Assembly (NCBI RefSeq): GCF_000313935.1
Contig: NZ_AMSS01000079.1
Coordinates: 1 to 64,000, forward strand
DNA length: 64,000 nucleotides
From: Acinetobacter sp. WC-141
GTDB taxonomy: Bacteria; Pseudomonadota; Gammaproteobacteria; Pseudomonadales; Moraxellaceae
Reading direction: 5' to 3'
Shown: in pieces, positions 50,796 through 58,637 of the stretch
How the letters are laid out: every line of letters begins with the position of its first letter
Numbering within the stretch: the stretch's first letter is position 1
Position numbers and translations under genes: made by a program
Notes under the pieces: model-generated
Told to the model about the DNA's origin: nothing
The model's input: only the letters and a program-made list of their open reading frames with translations
The model's database searches: none

Positions 50796-53651
50796 ATGCT
50801 AGCACTCGAGCCTCGACATATTCATATGAATCAACATGCTGTTGATAAAAAGCATGCATTACAGTGTCTAGTAGATATATTAGTAAAAGATGGGTTAGTT
50901 ACGCCTGAATATCTAACAGGACTCATCGATCGCGAACAGCAAAGCGCCACCTATTTAGGTCAAGGAATTGCAATTCCACATGGGACTCCCCAATCTCGTG
51001 AATTTATTTTAGAAACAGGTATTCGGTTAGCTCACTTCCCAGAAGGAATAATATGGGATGGGGAAAACACAATTTATTTGGCTGTTGTTATTGCAGCAAA
51101 ATCCGATGAACATTTACAAGTACTACAAATATTAACTCGAGCTTTAATGCAAGATGTAAGTGAACAGGTAAAAAATGCGACACAACCTGAACAAATTATT
51201 GAACTCTTGCAAGCTCAACCCCTATCTTTAACTTTGCACGAAAATTTAATTCAAACTGACATTGAATCTCAAGATATTGAAGATTTGTTATGGTCAGCTT
51301 CTCAAATTCTAAAAAAACATAATTTTGTAAAATGTGGTTTTTTAAGCTCACTTGATCCGGATCAAGTTATCCAGCTACAAGACCAGATCTGGTCTATTTC
51401 TAGCAATAAATTTGTTCAACAACCTGCAATTAGTATTGTAAAACCACGCCAAACTTTAGATATGGGTGGACAAAAACTAAATACGCTAGTTTGTATTGCT
51501 GCCAATGAGCAGTTAGATAACCAACGGTTTAATCGACTTATTGATATTTTATTTAATCCCGAGCAAGTCGCACAGCTAGATCAAACACAGGCACCAAATG
51601 AAATTGCTAAAATTATTGGTGCAGATGTTATTCCAGATTGGCCTCATCGTTCGGTTGTATTAGCCAATGTCCATGGATTACATGCGCGACCAGCGACTCA
51701 CTTGGTGAATTTAACTAAAAGTTTCCAAGGTGATATTCAAGTCGCAGTGGACGAAGGTAATTTTGTTTCTGCTAAAAGTTTGACGCGCCTCTTGGCTTTA
51801 GGATGTAAACGTGGTCAGACTTTACGTTTTATTGCCGAGCCAGAAACAGATGCTGTTGACGCTTTAGATAAAGTTATTCAGGCCGTGCAAGAAGGTTTAG
51901 GAGAGGAAGTTGAACCAATTCAATCTCCAGATACTCAAGAAGCTCAATCGTCTCAAACAGTAACCCCACTGCCAAAAACATTGAGTACAAATACAGGTAT
52001 TCCAGCTTCTAGTGGTCTAGCTTTTGGACCTGTACATGTCATTAAACCTAAGGTTTATCAATATGAACGCATGGGTTTAAGTGTTAAAGAAGAAAAAGAA
52101 AAACTGGATATTGCACTTCATACAGTTAAAAACAATATTCATCAAGTGATTGCAAAATCTGAAGTTACTGAAATTAAGCAAATCTTCCAAGCACATTTAG
52201 AAATGCTTGACGATCCAGATCTTATTAATGGTGTTTATCAAAAGATTAACTTAAATCTTTCGGCTCCTGCTGCTTGGCATGAACACATTGAAGCCGCTGC
52301 TAAAGAGCAAGCAGCTTTACCGGACCGCTTACTGGCTGAGCGTGCTACAGACTTACGTGATATTGGCGATCGAGTTTTAGCTCAACTCTGTGGTGAAGTT
52401 ATCATCGAAGAACCCAAAGAGCCTTATATCCTGATCATGTATGATGTGGGGCCAAGTGATGTAGCTCGTCTTAATAAAGATCGTGTAGCAGGTATTTTGA
52501 CAGCTGTAGGTGGTGCAAGTGCCCATAGCGCTATTGTTGCTCGTGCTTTAGGGATCCCTGCAATTGTTGGTGCTGGTGACCAAGTACTAGATATTGAACA
52601 AAAGAGTTCTCTTTTAATTAATGGGGATACGGGAACTTTTATCTTAAATCCGAATACTCAGCAAATCGAATATGCAAAACAGGAACGTGAACTTCAACAG
52701 AAAATCCGCGAAGAAGCAGAACGCCACAGCCAAGAACCTGCAATTACTCTAGATCAACACCAGATCGAAATTGCTGCCAATTTAGGAAAAGTTCAAGCTA
52801 CCGCTCACGCAGTAGAATGTGGTGCCGAAGCAATTGGGTTACTTAGAACCGAACTTGTTTTTATGGCTCATAGTAGTGCTCCAAGTGAAGCTACTCAAGA
52901 AGCAGATTATCGGGTTGTTTTAGATGCCCTTGCTGGTCGCCCACTTGTAGTACGTACTTTAGATGTAGGTGGTGATAAGCCACTTCCTTACCTGCCAATT
53001 GCTGAAGAAGAAAATCCATTTTTAGGTCTAAGAGGTATTCGTTTGACACTCAGACAGCCAGAGCTGTTACGTCAACAACTTATCGCTTTGCTTAAAGCCG
53101 CAGATAATCGCCCTTTACGAATCATGTTCCCAATGATTGGCCGTGTGGAAGAATGGCGTGCTGCCAAAGCCATTCTGGATGAAGTTAAAGCTGTACATCC
53201 ATGTGCCAACTTACAAGTTGGTATTATGATTGAAGTTCCTTCCGCTGCTTTACTTGCGCCTATTCTTGCTCAAGAAGTGGACTTTTTCAGTATAGGAACA
53301 AATGACTTAACTCAATATACTTTAGCGATTGACCGTGGTCACCCTATCCTCTCGGCTGAAGCAGACGGCCTCCACCCAAGTATTTTGCAATTGATTGATC
53401 ACACTGTAAAAGCTGCGCACAAACATGGCAAATGGGTAGGTATATGCGGAGAACTGGCAGCCGATCCAAAAGCTGTACCAATCCTTATGGGATTAGGTGT
53501 AGATGAGCTTAGTATGTCACCGAACAGTATTCCTTTGGTGAAAGCTCAAATTCGTACACTTAACTACAGCCAAGCTCAGATGCTTGCAAAACGCGCACTA
53601 GAATGTGAGAGCGCCAGTGCTGTACGTCAGTTATCCGAACAAGAAATTTAA
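50796..53651 (+). CDS. fruB: Fused fructose PTS phosphocarrier (EIIA-HPr-EI, FPr)
   Basis: 951 residues, one polypeptide with three PTS activities, as in Pseudomonas FruB. Residues 1-145 form an EIIA with the phosphorylatable His62 in GIAIPHGTP. A linker domain (about 150-280) follows. HPr (about 285-370) has His in HGLHARPATHLV. Enzyme I (about 400-951) has its His in GGASAHSAIVARALGIP at about residue 577, and the PEP-binding GICGELAAD. It passes phosphate from phosphoenolpyruvate to fructose through FruA. fruK follows after 15 bases. Confidence 0.95.
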   Translation: MLALEPRHIHMNQHAVDKKHALQCLVDILVKDGLVTPEYLTGLIDREQQSATYLGQGIAIPHGTPQSREFILETGIRLAHFPEGIIWDGENTIYLAVVIAAKSDEHLQVLQILTRALMQDVSEQVKNATQPEQIIELLQAQPLSLTLHENLIQTDIESQDIEDLLWSASQILKKHNFVKCGFLSSLDPDQVIQLQDQIWSISSNKFVQQPAISIVKPRQTLDMGGQKLNTLVCIAANEQLDNQRFNRLIDILFNPEQVAQLDQTQAPNEIAKIIGADVIPDWPHRSVVLANVHGLHARPATHLVNLTKSFQGDIQVAVDEGNFVSAKSLTRLLALGCKRGQTLRFIAEPETDAVDALDKVIQAVQEGLGEEVEPIQSPDTQEAQSSQTVTPLPKTLSTNTGIPASSGLAFGPVHVIKPKVYQYERMGLSVKEEKEKLDIALHTVKNNIHQVIAKSEVTEIKQIFQAHLEMLDDPDLINGVYQKINLNLSAPAAWHEHIEAAAKEQAALPDRLLAERATDLRDIGDRVLAQLCGEVIIEEPKEPYILIMYDVGPSDVARLNKDRVAGILTAVGGASAHSAIVARALGIPAIVGAGDQVLDIEQKSSLLINGDTGTFILNPNTQQIEYAKQERELQQKIREEAERHSQEPAITLDQHQIEIAANLGKVQATAHAVECGAEAIGLLRTELVFMAHSSAPSEATQEADYRVVLDALAGRPLVVRTLDVGGDKPLPYLPIAEEENPFLGLRGIRLTLRQPELLRQQLIALLKAADNRPLRIMFPMIGRVEEWRAAKAILDEVKAVHPCANLQVGIMIEVPSAALLAPILAQEVDFFSIGTNDLTQYTLAIDRGHPILSAEADGLHPSILQLIDHTVKAAHKHGKWVGICGELAADPKAVPILMGLGVDELSMSPNSIPLVKAQIRTLNYSQAQMLAKRALECESASAVRQLSEQEI

Positions 53652-53666
53652 AGATTAGGAACAGTA

Positions 53667-54614
53667 ATGGCTAAAGTTTTAACAATTACTTTAAATCCTG
53701 CAATTGATGTAACCATCCAACTCAATGAATTACAAGTTGGTGAAGTAAATCGCCAAGAATCTGTAGAAATACATGCAGCTGGCAAAGGATTAAATATTGC
53801 ACAGGTTTTAAAAGATTTAGGGCATGAGGTTATTGTTTCTGGATTTTTAGGAACAACAAACAAACAAATTTTTGATGATCATTTTAAAGAAGCTCAATTC
53901 CAACCTGAGTTTATTTATATTGAAGGCGAGACTCGTCAAAATATAAAAATTGCTGAACATTCTGGTCGTATGACCGATTTAAATGGAAAAGGTTTCTTAG
54001 TTTCTGAACTAGATAAAAAGAACCTCTTTCAAAAAATCGAAATGATTTTGCCACAGGTAGATGTAGTTGCCATTGCTGGGAGCCTTCCACAAGGTTTTAG
54101 TGTTGATGAATTACAGCAACTTATTAAACTCATTCAACAGCAAGGAAAAAAAGTTGCACTTGATACAAGTGGTAAAGCATTGGTCGCTGCAATTGAATGT
54201 CAACCATGGATGATTAAACCAAATACAGATGAGTTATTCGAAAGCTACCAGCTTCCTGCTGCGACCTATGCTGAACAAAAAAAGCTTTTTGAAAACTTAG
54301 CTAAAATTGAGCATGTCGTTATTTCGATGGGCGAAGACGGTGTAAACTGGCTACACGATACTCACCCACTTCATGCCAAAGCTCCTAAAGTGATCGTTAA
54401 AAGTACCGTTGGTGCAGGTGACTCTCTTTTAGCAGGCATGATTCATGGCTTAATAAATGGCTTCTCTGATGAAGAAACATTAAAAACTGCTACTGCAATT
54501 GCGAGCCATGCTGTCACACAAATTGGCTTTCGTATTCCCAATGCTGAAACGCTAAACCAGTTAAAAGCCCAAACTACAATCAATTCATTGAGTGAATCTG
54601 ATGCTAACTGCTAA
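53667..54614 (+). CDS. fruK: 1-phosphofructokinase
   Basis: Makes fructose 1,6-bisphosphate from fructose 1-phosphate. 315 residues of the PfkB fold: TLNPAIDVTIQL at the N-terminus, GKGLNIAQVLKDLG substrate-binding, and STVGAGDSLLAGMIHG with the catalytic Asp. Placed between fruB and fruA, as in other fru operons. Its last 14 bases overlap the fruA start. Confidence 0.96.
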   Translation: MAKVLTITLNPAIDVTIQLNELQVGEVNRQESVEIHAAGKGLNIAQVLKDLGHEVIVSGFLGTTNKQIFDDHFKEAQFQPEFIYIEGETRQNIKIAEHSGRMTDLNGKGFLVSELDKKNLFQKIEMILPQVDVVAIAGSLPQGFSVDELQQLIKLIQQQGKKVALDTSGKALVAAIECQPWMIKPNTDELFESYQLPAATYAEQKKLFENLAKIEHVVISMGEDGVNWLHDTHPLHAKAPKVIVKSTVGAGDSLLAGMIHGLINGFSDEETLKTATAIASHAVTQIGFRIPNAETLNQLKAQTTINSLSESDANC

Positions 54615-56319
54615 ACATTTATTATTTGTCATTAATAGTCCGCAACAGCAAGTCAATGCTTTGATTTTAGCTCGGAAACTTGCACAAGTCGCATCCCAAC
54701 AGGGTTATCCAAATAACATTATTTCGCTTGATGAATTCGAAATAAGTGAAAACTTTGATCAAGTCATTATTGTTGGACAACGCCCGAAAGATCTTAACAG
54801 CTTTGGTACACATCCATTATCTTTCATTAGCATTGAAGAGATCAAAAAGGATGCTCACACAGCTTTCCAAACTGCCTTAGATCATGTTAAGCCAGCACAA
54901 GATTGGCTAAGTGATAATGCGCCATCACTAAACAAAGCAACTAAATTTGTTGCAATTACAGCTTGTCCTACAGGTGTTGCACATACTTTTATGGCTGCTG
55001 AAGCTTTACAACAAGGTGCAGAAAAACTTGGGTATGAGATTGAAGTAGAAACACAAGGTTCAGTTGGCGCAAAAAATATTTTATCAGCTCAAGCTATTGC
55101 TGAAGCGGACATTGTGATTCTTGCGACTGACATTGAAGTTAATACAGATCGTTTTGTAGGTAAGCGTGTTTATCGATGTGGTACTGGTTTTGCCTTAAAA
55201 CAAACAGATAAAGCCTTTGCTGAAGCAATCAGTAATGCACAAGTTTTGGAACAAGGTAAGCAACAAACATCAGCAGAGAACAAAGATAAAACCGAAAAAG
55301 TTGGTGTATATAAACACCTCTTAACTGGTGTTTCTTATATGTTACCTATGGTCGTGGCTGGAGGGCTTTTAATTGCCCTCTCCTTATGCTTCGGCCTAAA
55401 TGCTGCTGAACAAGCAGGAAGCTTACCAGCCATATTAAAACAAATTGGGGCGGCTGCCTTCATGCTCATGGTCCCGATGTTATCGGGATATATTGCCTAC
55501 TCAATTGCTGATCGTCCTGGTCTCGCACCTGGTTTGATTGGTGGTTTACTCGCCTCTCAATTACAAGCAGGTTTTTTAGGTGGTATTGTTTCGGGTTTTC
55601 TTGCAGGTTATATCGCACTATTTATCGCTAAAAAACTTAAACTTCCTACAAGTTTAGAAGCACTTAAACCAATTTTAATTATTCCGTTATTAGGTACGTT
55701 ATTTGTTGGTCTTATTATGTTCTACGTGGTTGGACAACCTGTAGCACATATTTTCGAGCTAATGAAAGACTTTTTAAATAACATGGGTACAACAAATGCT
55801 GTGTTAATGGGAATTATATTAGCAAGCATGATGTGTATCGATTTAGGCGGTCCAATCAATAAGGCAGCCTACGCTTTTACTGTCGGATTATTGACAACAA
55901 ATACCTATATGCCAATGGCAGCAACAATGGCGGGTGGTATGGTCCCTGCAATTGGTATGGCCATTGCAACTTTCATTGCTAAAAATAAATTTAGTACCGG
56001 AGAGAAAGATGCAGGTAAAGCTGCTTTCGTATTAGGTTTATGTTTTATTTCCGAGGGTGCTATTCCCTTTGCAGCTAAGGACCCAATGCGTGTTATTCCA
56101 ACTTGCATTTTAGGTGGCGCTGTAACTGGAGCACTTGTTGCATTATTCCATTGCGAATTAGTTACTCCTCACGGCGGCGTATTTGTTCTTTTAATTCCAA
56201 ATGCAATTAATCATGCTTGGTTATACCTCGCTGCCATTGCAGCAGGTAGTATCGTTACAGGCATAAGCTATGCGATTGTTAAGAAAAAAATAGAAGAAAA
56301 AATTGTGACCAATGCATAA
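54601..56319 (+). CDS. fruA: Fructose PTS permease, EIIB'BC
   Basis: 572 residues from the ATG at 54601, which overlaps fruK by 14 bases, with GAG 7 bases upstream; a GTG three codons earlier is also open. Layout: a degenerate EIIB' domain (about 1-95, without phosphorylatable Cys), EIIB (about 115-215) with Cys in AITACPTGVAHTF, and EIIC (about 235-570, eight to ten helices) with GLAPGLIGGLLA and the substrate loop GAIPFAAKDP. It translocates and phosphorylates fructose to fructose 1-phosphate. Confidence 0.95.
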   Translation: MLTAKHLLFVINSPQQQVNALILARKLAQVASQQGYPNNIISLDEFEISENFDQVIIVGQRPKDLNSFGTHPLSFISIEEIKKDAHTAFQTALDHVKPAQDWLSDNAPSLNKATKFVAITACPTGVAHTFMAAEALQQGAEKLGYEIEVETQGSVGAKNILSAQAIAEADIVILATDIEVNTDRFVGKRVYRCGTGFALKQTDKAFAEAISNAQVLEQGKQQTSAENKDKTEKVGVYKHLLTGVSYMLPMVVAGGLLIALSLCFGLNAAEQAGSLPAILKQIGAAAFMLMVPMLSGYIAYSIADRPGLAPGLIGGLLASQLQAGFLGGIVSGFLAGYIALFIAKKLKLPTSLEALKPILIIPLLGTLFVGLIMFYVVGQPVAHIFELMKDFLNNMGTTNAVLMGIILASMMCIDLGGPINKAAYAFTVGLLTTNTYMPMAATMAGGMVPAIGMAIATFIAKNKFSTGEKDAGKAAFVLGLCFISEGAIPFAAKDPMRVIPTCILGGAVTGALVALFHCELVTPHGGVFVLLIPNAINHAWLYLAAIAAGSIVTGISYAIVKKKIEEKIVTNA

Positions 56320-56322
56320 TTT

Positions 56323-56355
56323 AAAAAGGGAGAATTTTATATTCTCCCTTTTTTT
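56323..56355 (+). terminator. Terminator of the fru operon
   Basis: AAAAAGGGAGAAT pairs with ATTCTCCCTTTTT across five bases, followed by T. Confidence 0.9.
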
Positions 56356-57164
56356 ACATTTCATATGTTTCAACAAATAAAATTTTAAAACTCTTCAATT
56401 ATCTGCTTTACGCTACTCGCATAATTTAATCTGAATAACTGTTGTTATAAGCTGCGCTAGCTCTTCCACTTTACAGTTAAGGTAAGCCTCGATTTAGAGG
56501 ATAGCAGCATGGAGCATGAGGAAAACTCTTAAAAATATAATTTATAGACAAAAAAGCTAAATTTACAAAGTTAACTGTTTAACTATTATTTTGATTTTAT
56601 CTATAACAATCAAATAGTTGAAAAGATAAACTTTTTAAATCATTAAATAATAGATGTTTCATGTTAAATGTATGGTAAATTTTATTAATAGCAATACAGG
56701 TTAAGATGTTGATATTAATAAATATTTATTATTTAAATATCTTAATTTTTCATAATTATGACTTTAGAGACAAAAACTATCTCGTTCAATGCCACGTTCA
56801 AATCATAATTTTTTTTCTACGATGCCTTTGCAAGCAAATATCGTTTAATTAACGATCAAGCAAGCCTAGATGCAATCTTGTATATCTGTTCAAAGATTTT
56901 AAGGAATTAAGGACTATGACTCATCAAGTCACATTAACTTTCAATAAACTTTGACTATAGAAGAAGAGTATTTGTAGTTTATGCAAAGTATAGCGATGCT
57001 TATCAAGACAACAGCACTTAAAACCATGTCATTGTTAAATTTAGCTATATAAATTTTGCTCACCAAGTAAAGTCCTGATATAACTTGCTTGATGAAACTA
57101 TATTTTTCAACTATTAAAGATAGTTCACCAGAAATGCGATCCACCAAGGTATGGGGAAAAGTCA
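56356..57164. other. Gene-poor region with probable gene remnants
   Basis: An 800-base stretch with no intact gene on either strand. The part to 56530 has a GC-richer stem-and-loop patch (CCTCGATTTAGAGG at about 56488-56501). The rest is AT-rich. Short open pieces around 56818-56957 resemble the end of one gene and the start of another (separate entry). A 76-codon minus-strand frame at 56941-57171 overlaps the MarR ATG and is not supported. Confidence 0.5.
56818..56957 (+). pseudogene. Possible remnants of an antB-antC type dioxygenase pair
   Basis: A frame ending at 56910 reads SKYRLINDQASLDAILYI, which resembles the last residues of anthranilate 1,2-dioxygenase small subunits (pattern K-x-x-LLND-x-x-D-x-L-x-x-Y). 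Five bases later an ATG with GGA upstream opens MTHQVTLTFNKL then stops. MxHxVxLxF is the usual start of the matching reductase (AntC/BenC). The upstream MPRS...HN piece at 56789 also echoes a conserved AntB segment but in another frame. If right, this is the scar of a deleted antABC-like operon. Similarity is short and by memory only. Confidence 0.35.
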
Positions 57165-57629
57165 ATGACAAAGAAGTATGCGCGTTTTTTACCTACAACA
57201 GAATCTTTTACTCTTGAAGATTTTCCATATTATTGGATTACTCAAGTACATGCTCAATATGTACAAAACATTGATAATGCTTTAAAAAAATATGGTTTAG
57301 ATAACTCACGTCGACGCATTATGTTGGCTTTAAGCAGTAAGCCGCATGCAAGTGTTTCTGAACTTTCAGATATGATTATTTCAAAAATGTCGACGACTAC
57401 CAAAATTGTATATCGTTTAAAAGATGAAGGTTTAGTTGAAACTTATTCTTGTCAGACTGATGGTCGAATTACTCGTGTAGTACTTACAGAAAAAGGTACT
57501 GAAATGATCAATAAGATTAATGATCTAACCAGTGTCGTACTCGAACAATCGTTCGAAGGAATCACCCCTTTGCAATTAGAAAAAATGATGGAAAGTTTAA
57601 AATTACTTTTAAAGAATCTATCTCGTTAA
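57165..57629 (+). CDS. MarR-family transcriptional regulator
   Basis: 154 residues. Winged helix (about 55-115): KPHASVSELSDMIISKMSTTTKIVYRLKDEGLVE then the wing TDGRITRVVLTEKG, flanked by dimerisation helices. The usual role is repression of genes for aromatic degradation or efflux. The neighbouring remnant (previous entry) may have been its target. It ends in its own terminator. Confidence 0.92.
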   Translation: MTKKYARFLPTTESFTLEDFPYYWITQVHAQYVQNIDNALKKYGLDNSRRRIMLALSSKPHASVSELSDMIISKMSTTTKIVYRLKDEGLVETYSCQTDGRITRVVLTEKGTEMINKINDLTSVVLEQSFEGITPLQLEKMMESLKLLLKNLSR

Positions 57630-57662
57630 ACTGATATAGATGTCTTATAGTCAGTAATAATT

Positions 57663-57692
57663 AAGCTCTCTTTAGGAGAGCTTTTTCTTTTT
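57663..57692 (+). terminator. Terminator of the MarR gene
   Basis: AAGCTCTC (57663-57670) pairs with GAGAGCTT (57676-57683), followed by TTT and a pyrimidine-rich run. Confidence 0.85.
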
Positions 57693-57823
57693 TAATAACT
57701 TCTCTAGTTGTCGATAGAAACAACACACCACATAAAATAATCAATTAACTTCTCATCTGTTGACTTGAGACCTCAACTCCAGTAGAAATTCTCTTTCAAT
57801 AACTGAATAGCAAATTTTTGAAA

Positions 57824-58039
57824 ATGGCTAAAAGAAAATATAAAAGTGACAAGTTTCAAGTGCGTCGTATTAACCGTCAATGGTGGGTACTCGAAAAAGA
57901 TCTTGAATCAAACTATTATTTAAAACATGAGCAAGTGGCAACAAAAACCTTAGCAAACAACTATGCTGATGATTATATTGAACAATACTATATGAATCTT
58001 TATATTCAACAACAGTTAAAAAAACCTGAAACTGTATAA
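57824..58039 (+). CDS. Small basic protein, unknown
   Basis: 71 residues, strongly basic N-terminus (MAKRKYKSDKFQVRRINRQW) then a helical, Tyr- and Gln-rich end. It lacks a good ribosome binding site but has its own terminator overlapping its stop. Similar small proteins are seen in Acinetobacter; function unknown. A TTG two codons earlier is also open. Confidence 0.55.
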   Translation: MAKRKYKSDKFQVRRINRQWWVLEKDLESNYYLKHEQVATKTLANNYADDYIEQYYMNLYIQQQLKKPETV

Positions 58040-58061
58040 AAAAAGCCATTTGGCTTTTTTT
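58038..58061 (+). terminator. Terminator of the small basic protein gene
   Basis: AAAAAAGCCA pairs with TGGCTTTTTT across TT, overlapping the stop codon. Confidence 0.85.
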
Positions 58062-58102
58062 ATTTTTAATACTTAGCATTTACAAGAACAAAAATTACGC
58101 AT

Positions 58103-58134
58103 AAAAAAAACCTACATCTTGGGGAAAATGTAGG
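58103..58134 (-). terminator. Orphan intrinsic terminator on the minus strand
   Basis: Minus strand: CCTACAT (complement of 58128-58134) pairs with ATGTAGG (complement of 58111-58117) with a 10-base loop, followed by eight T (58103-58110). No annotated minus-strand gene precedes it, suggesting the end of a small RNA from the right. Confidence 0.6.
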
Positions 58135-58147
58135 CTATAAAATGCAC

Positions 58148-58171
58148 AAAAAGGAAATATATATCCTTTTT
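58148..58171. repeat. Hairpin adjacent to the orphan terminator
   Basis: AAAAAGGA (58148-58155) pairs with TCCTTTTT (58164-58171) across eight A/T bases. It could be a second stem of a minus-strand small RNA. Confidence 0.45.
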
Positions 58172-58637
58172 GACAAAAAGAATTTTACGATAATATAAGC
58201 CTTTATTTTATATTACTTTTGTAAACTTAATAGTGATTATTGTATTTATTTAAAATTTTTAAAACCTCCCCTATTTATATATTATGATTAAAATTTGATT
58301 TATTAAAATTTTTATCTTTCCAATTACTTCGCAACATTTTTTATAATTTATTTTATTATATTTATTAAGATACGTTTCTAAAGATAATTATAAGTTTCTG
58401 TTTTAATAAGTTTTTTACAAAAATAAGCATAAATCTTTTTTTAACATAAGATAATTAAAAATCAATAAATAACAAAAACATAAATTAAATATTAAGTATA
58501 TAATATATTTAACGCCTTAAATTTAGTTCAAAAAAAAGCCAACTGAAATTTATTTATTGCTGTTTTGGTTACTACAGAAAGATTACAATAATGACTGATA
58601 AATAGATTAACCCCATACGATCTTTTCTAGGCAAGTT

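Larger units (their letters stand above)
58062..58637. other. Gene-free AT-rich region before the GGDEF-EAL gene
   Basis: About 580 bases without a supported gene. It contains a minus-strand terminator and an adjacent hairpin (separate entries), then some 350 bases of very AT-rich DNA ending in the promoter region of the GGDEF-EAL gene. No other feature is recognisable. Confidence 0.5.

Noticed and set aside
56941..57171. A 76-codon minus-strand frame upstream of the MarR gene
   Set aside because: It overlaps the MarR start, has low-complexity hydrophobic content expected from AT-rich DNA, and no ribosome binding site.
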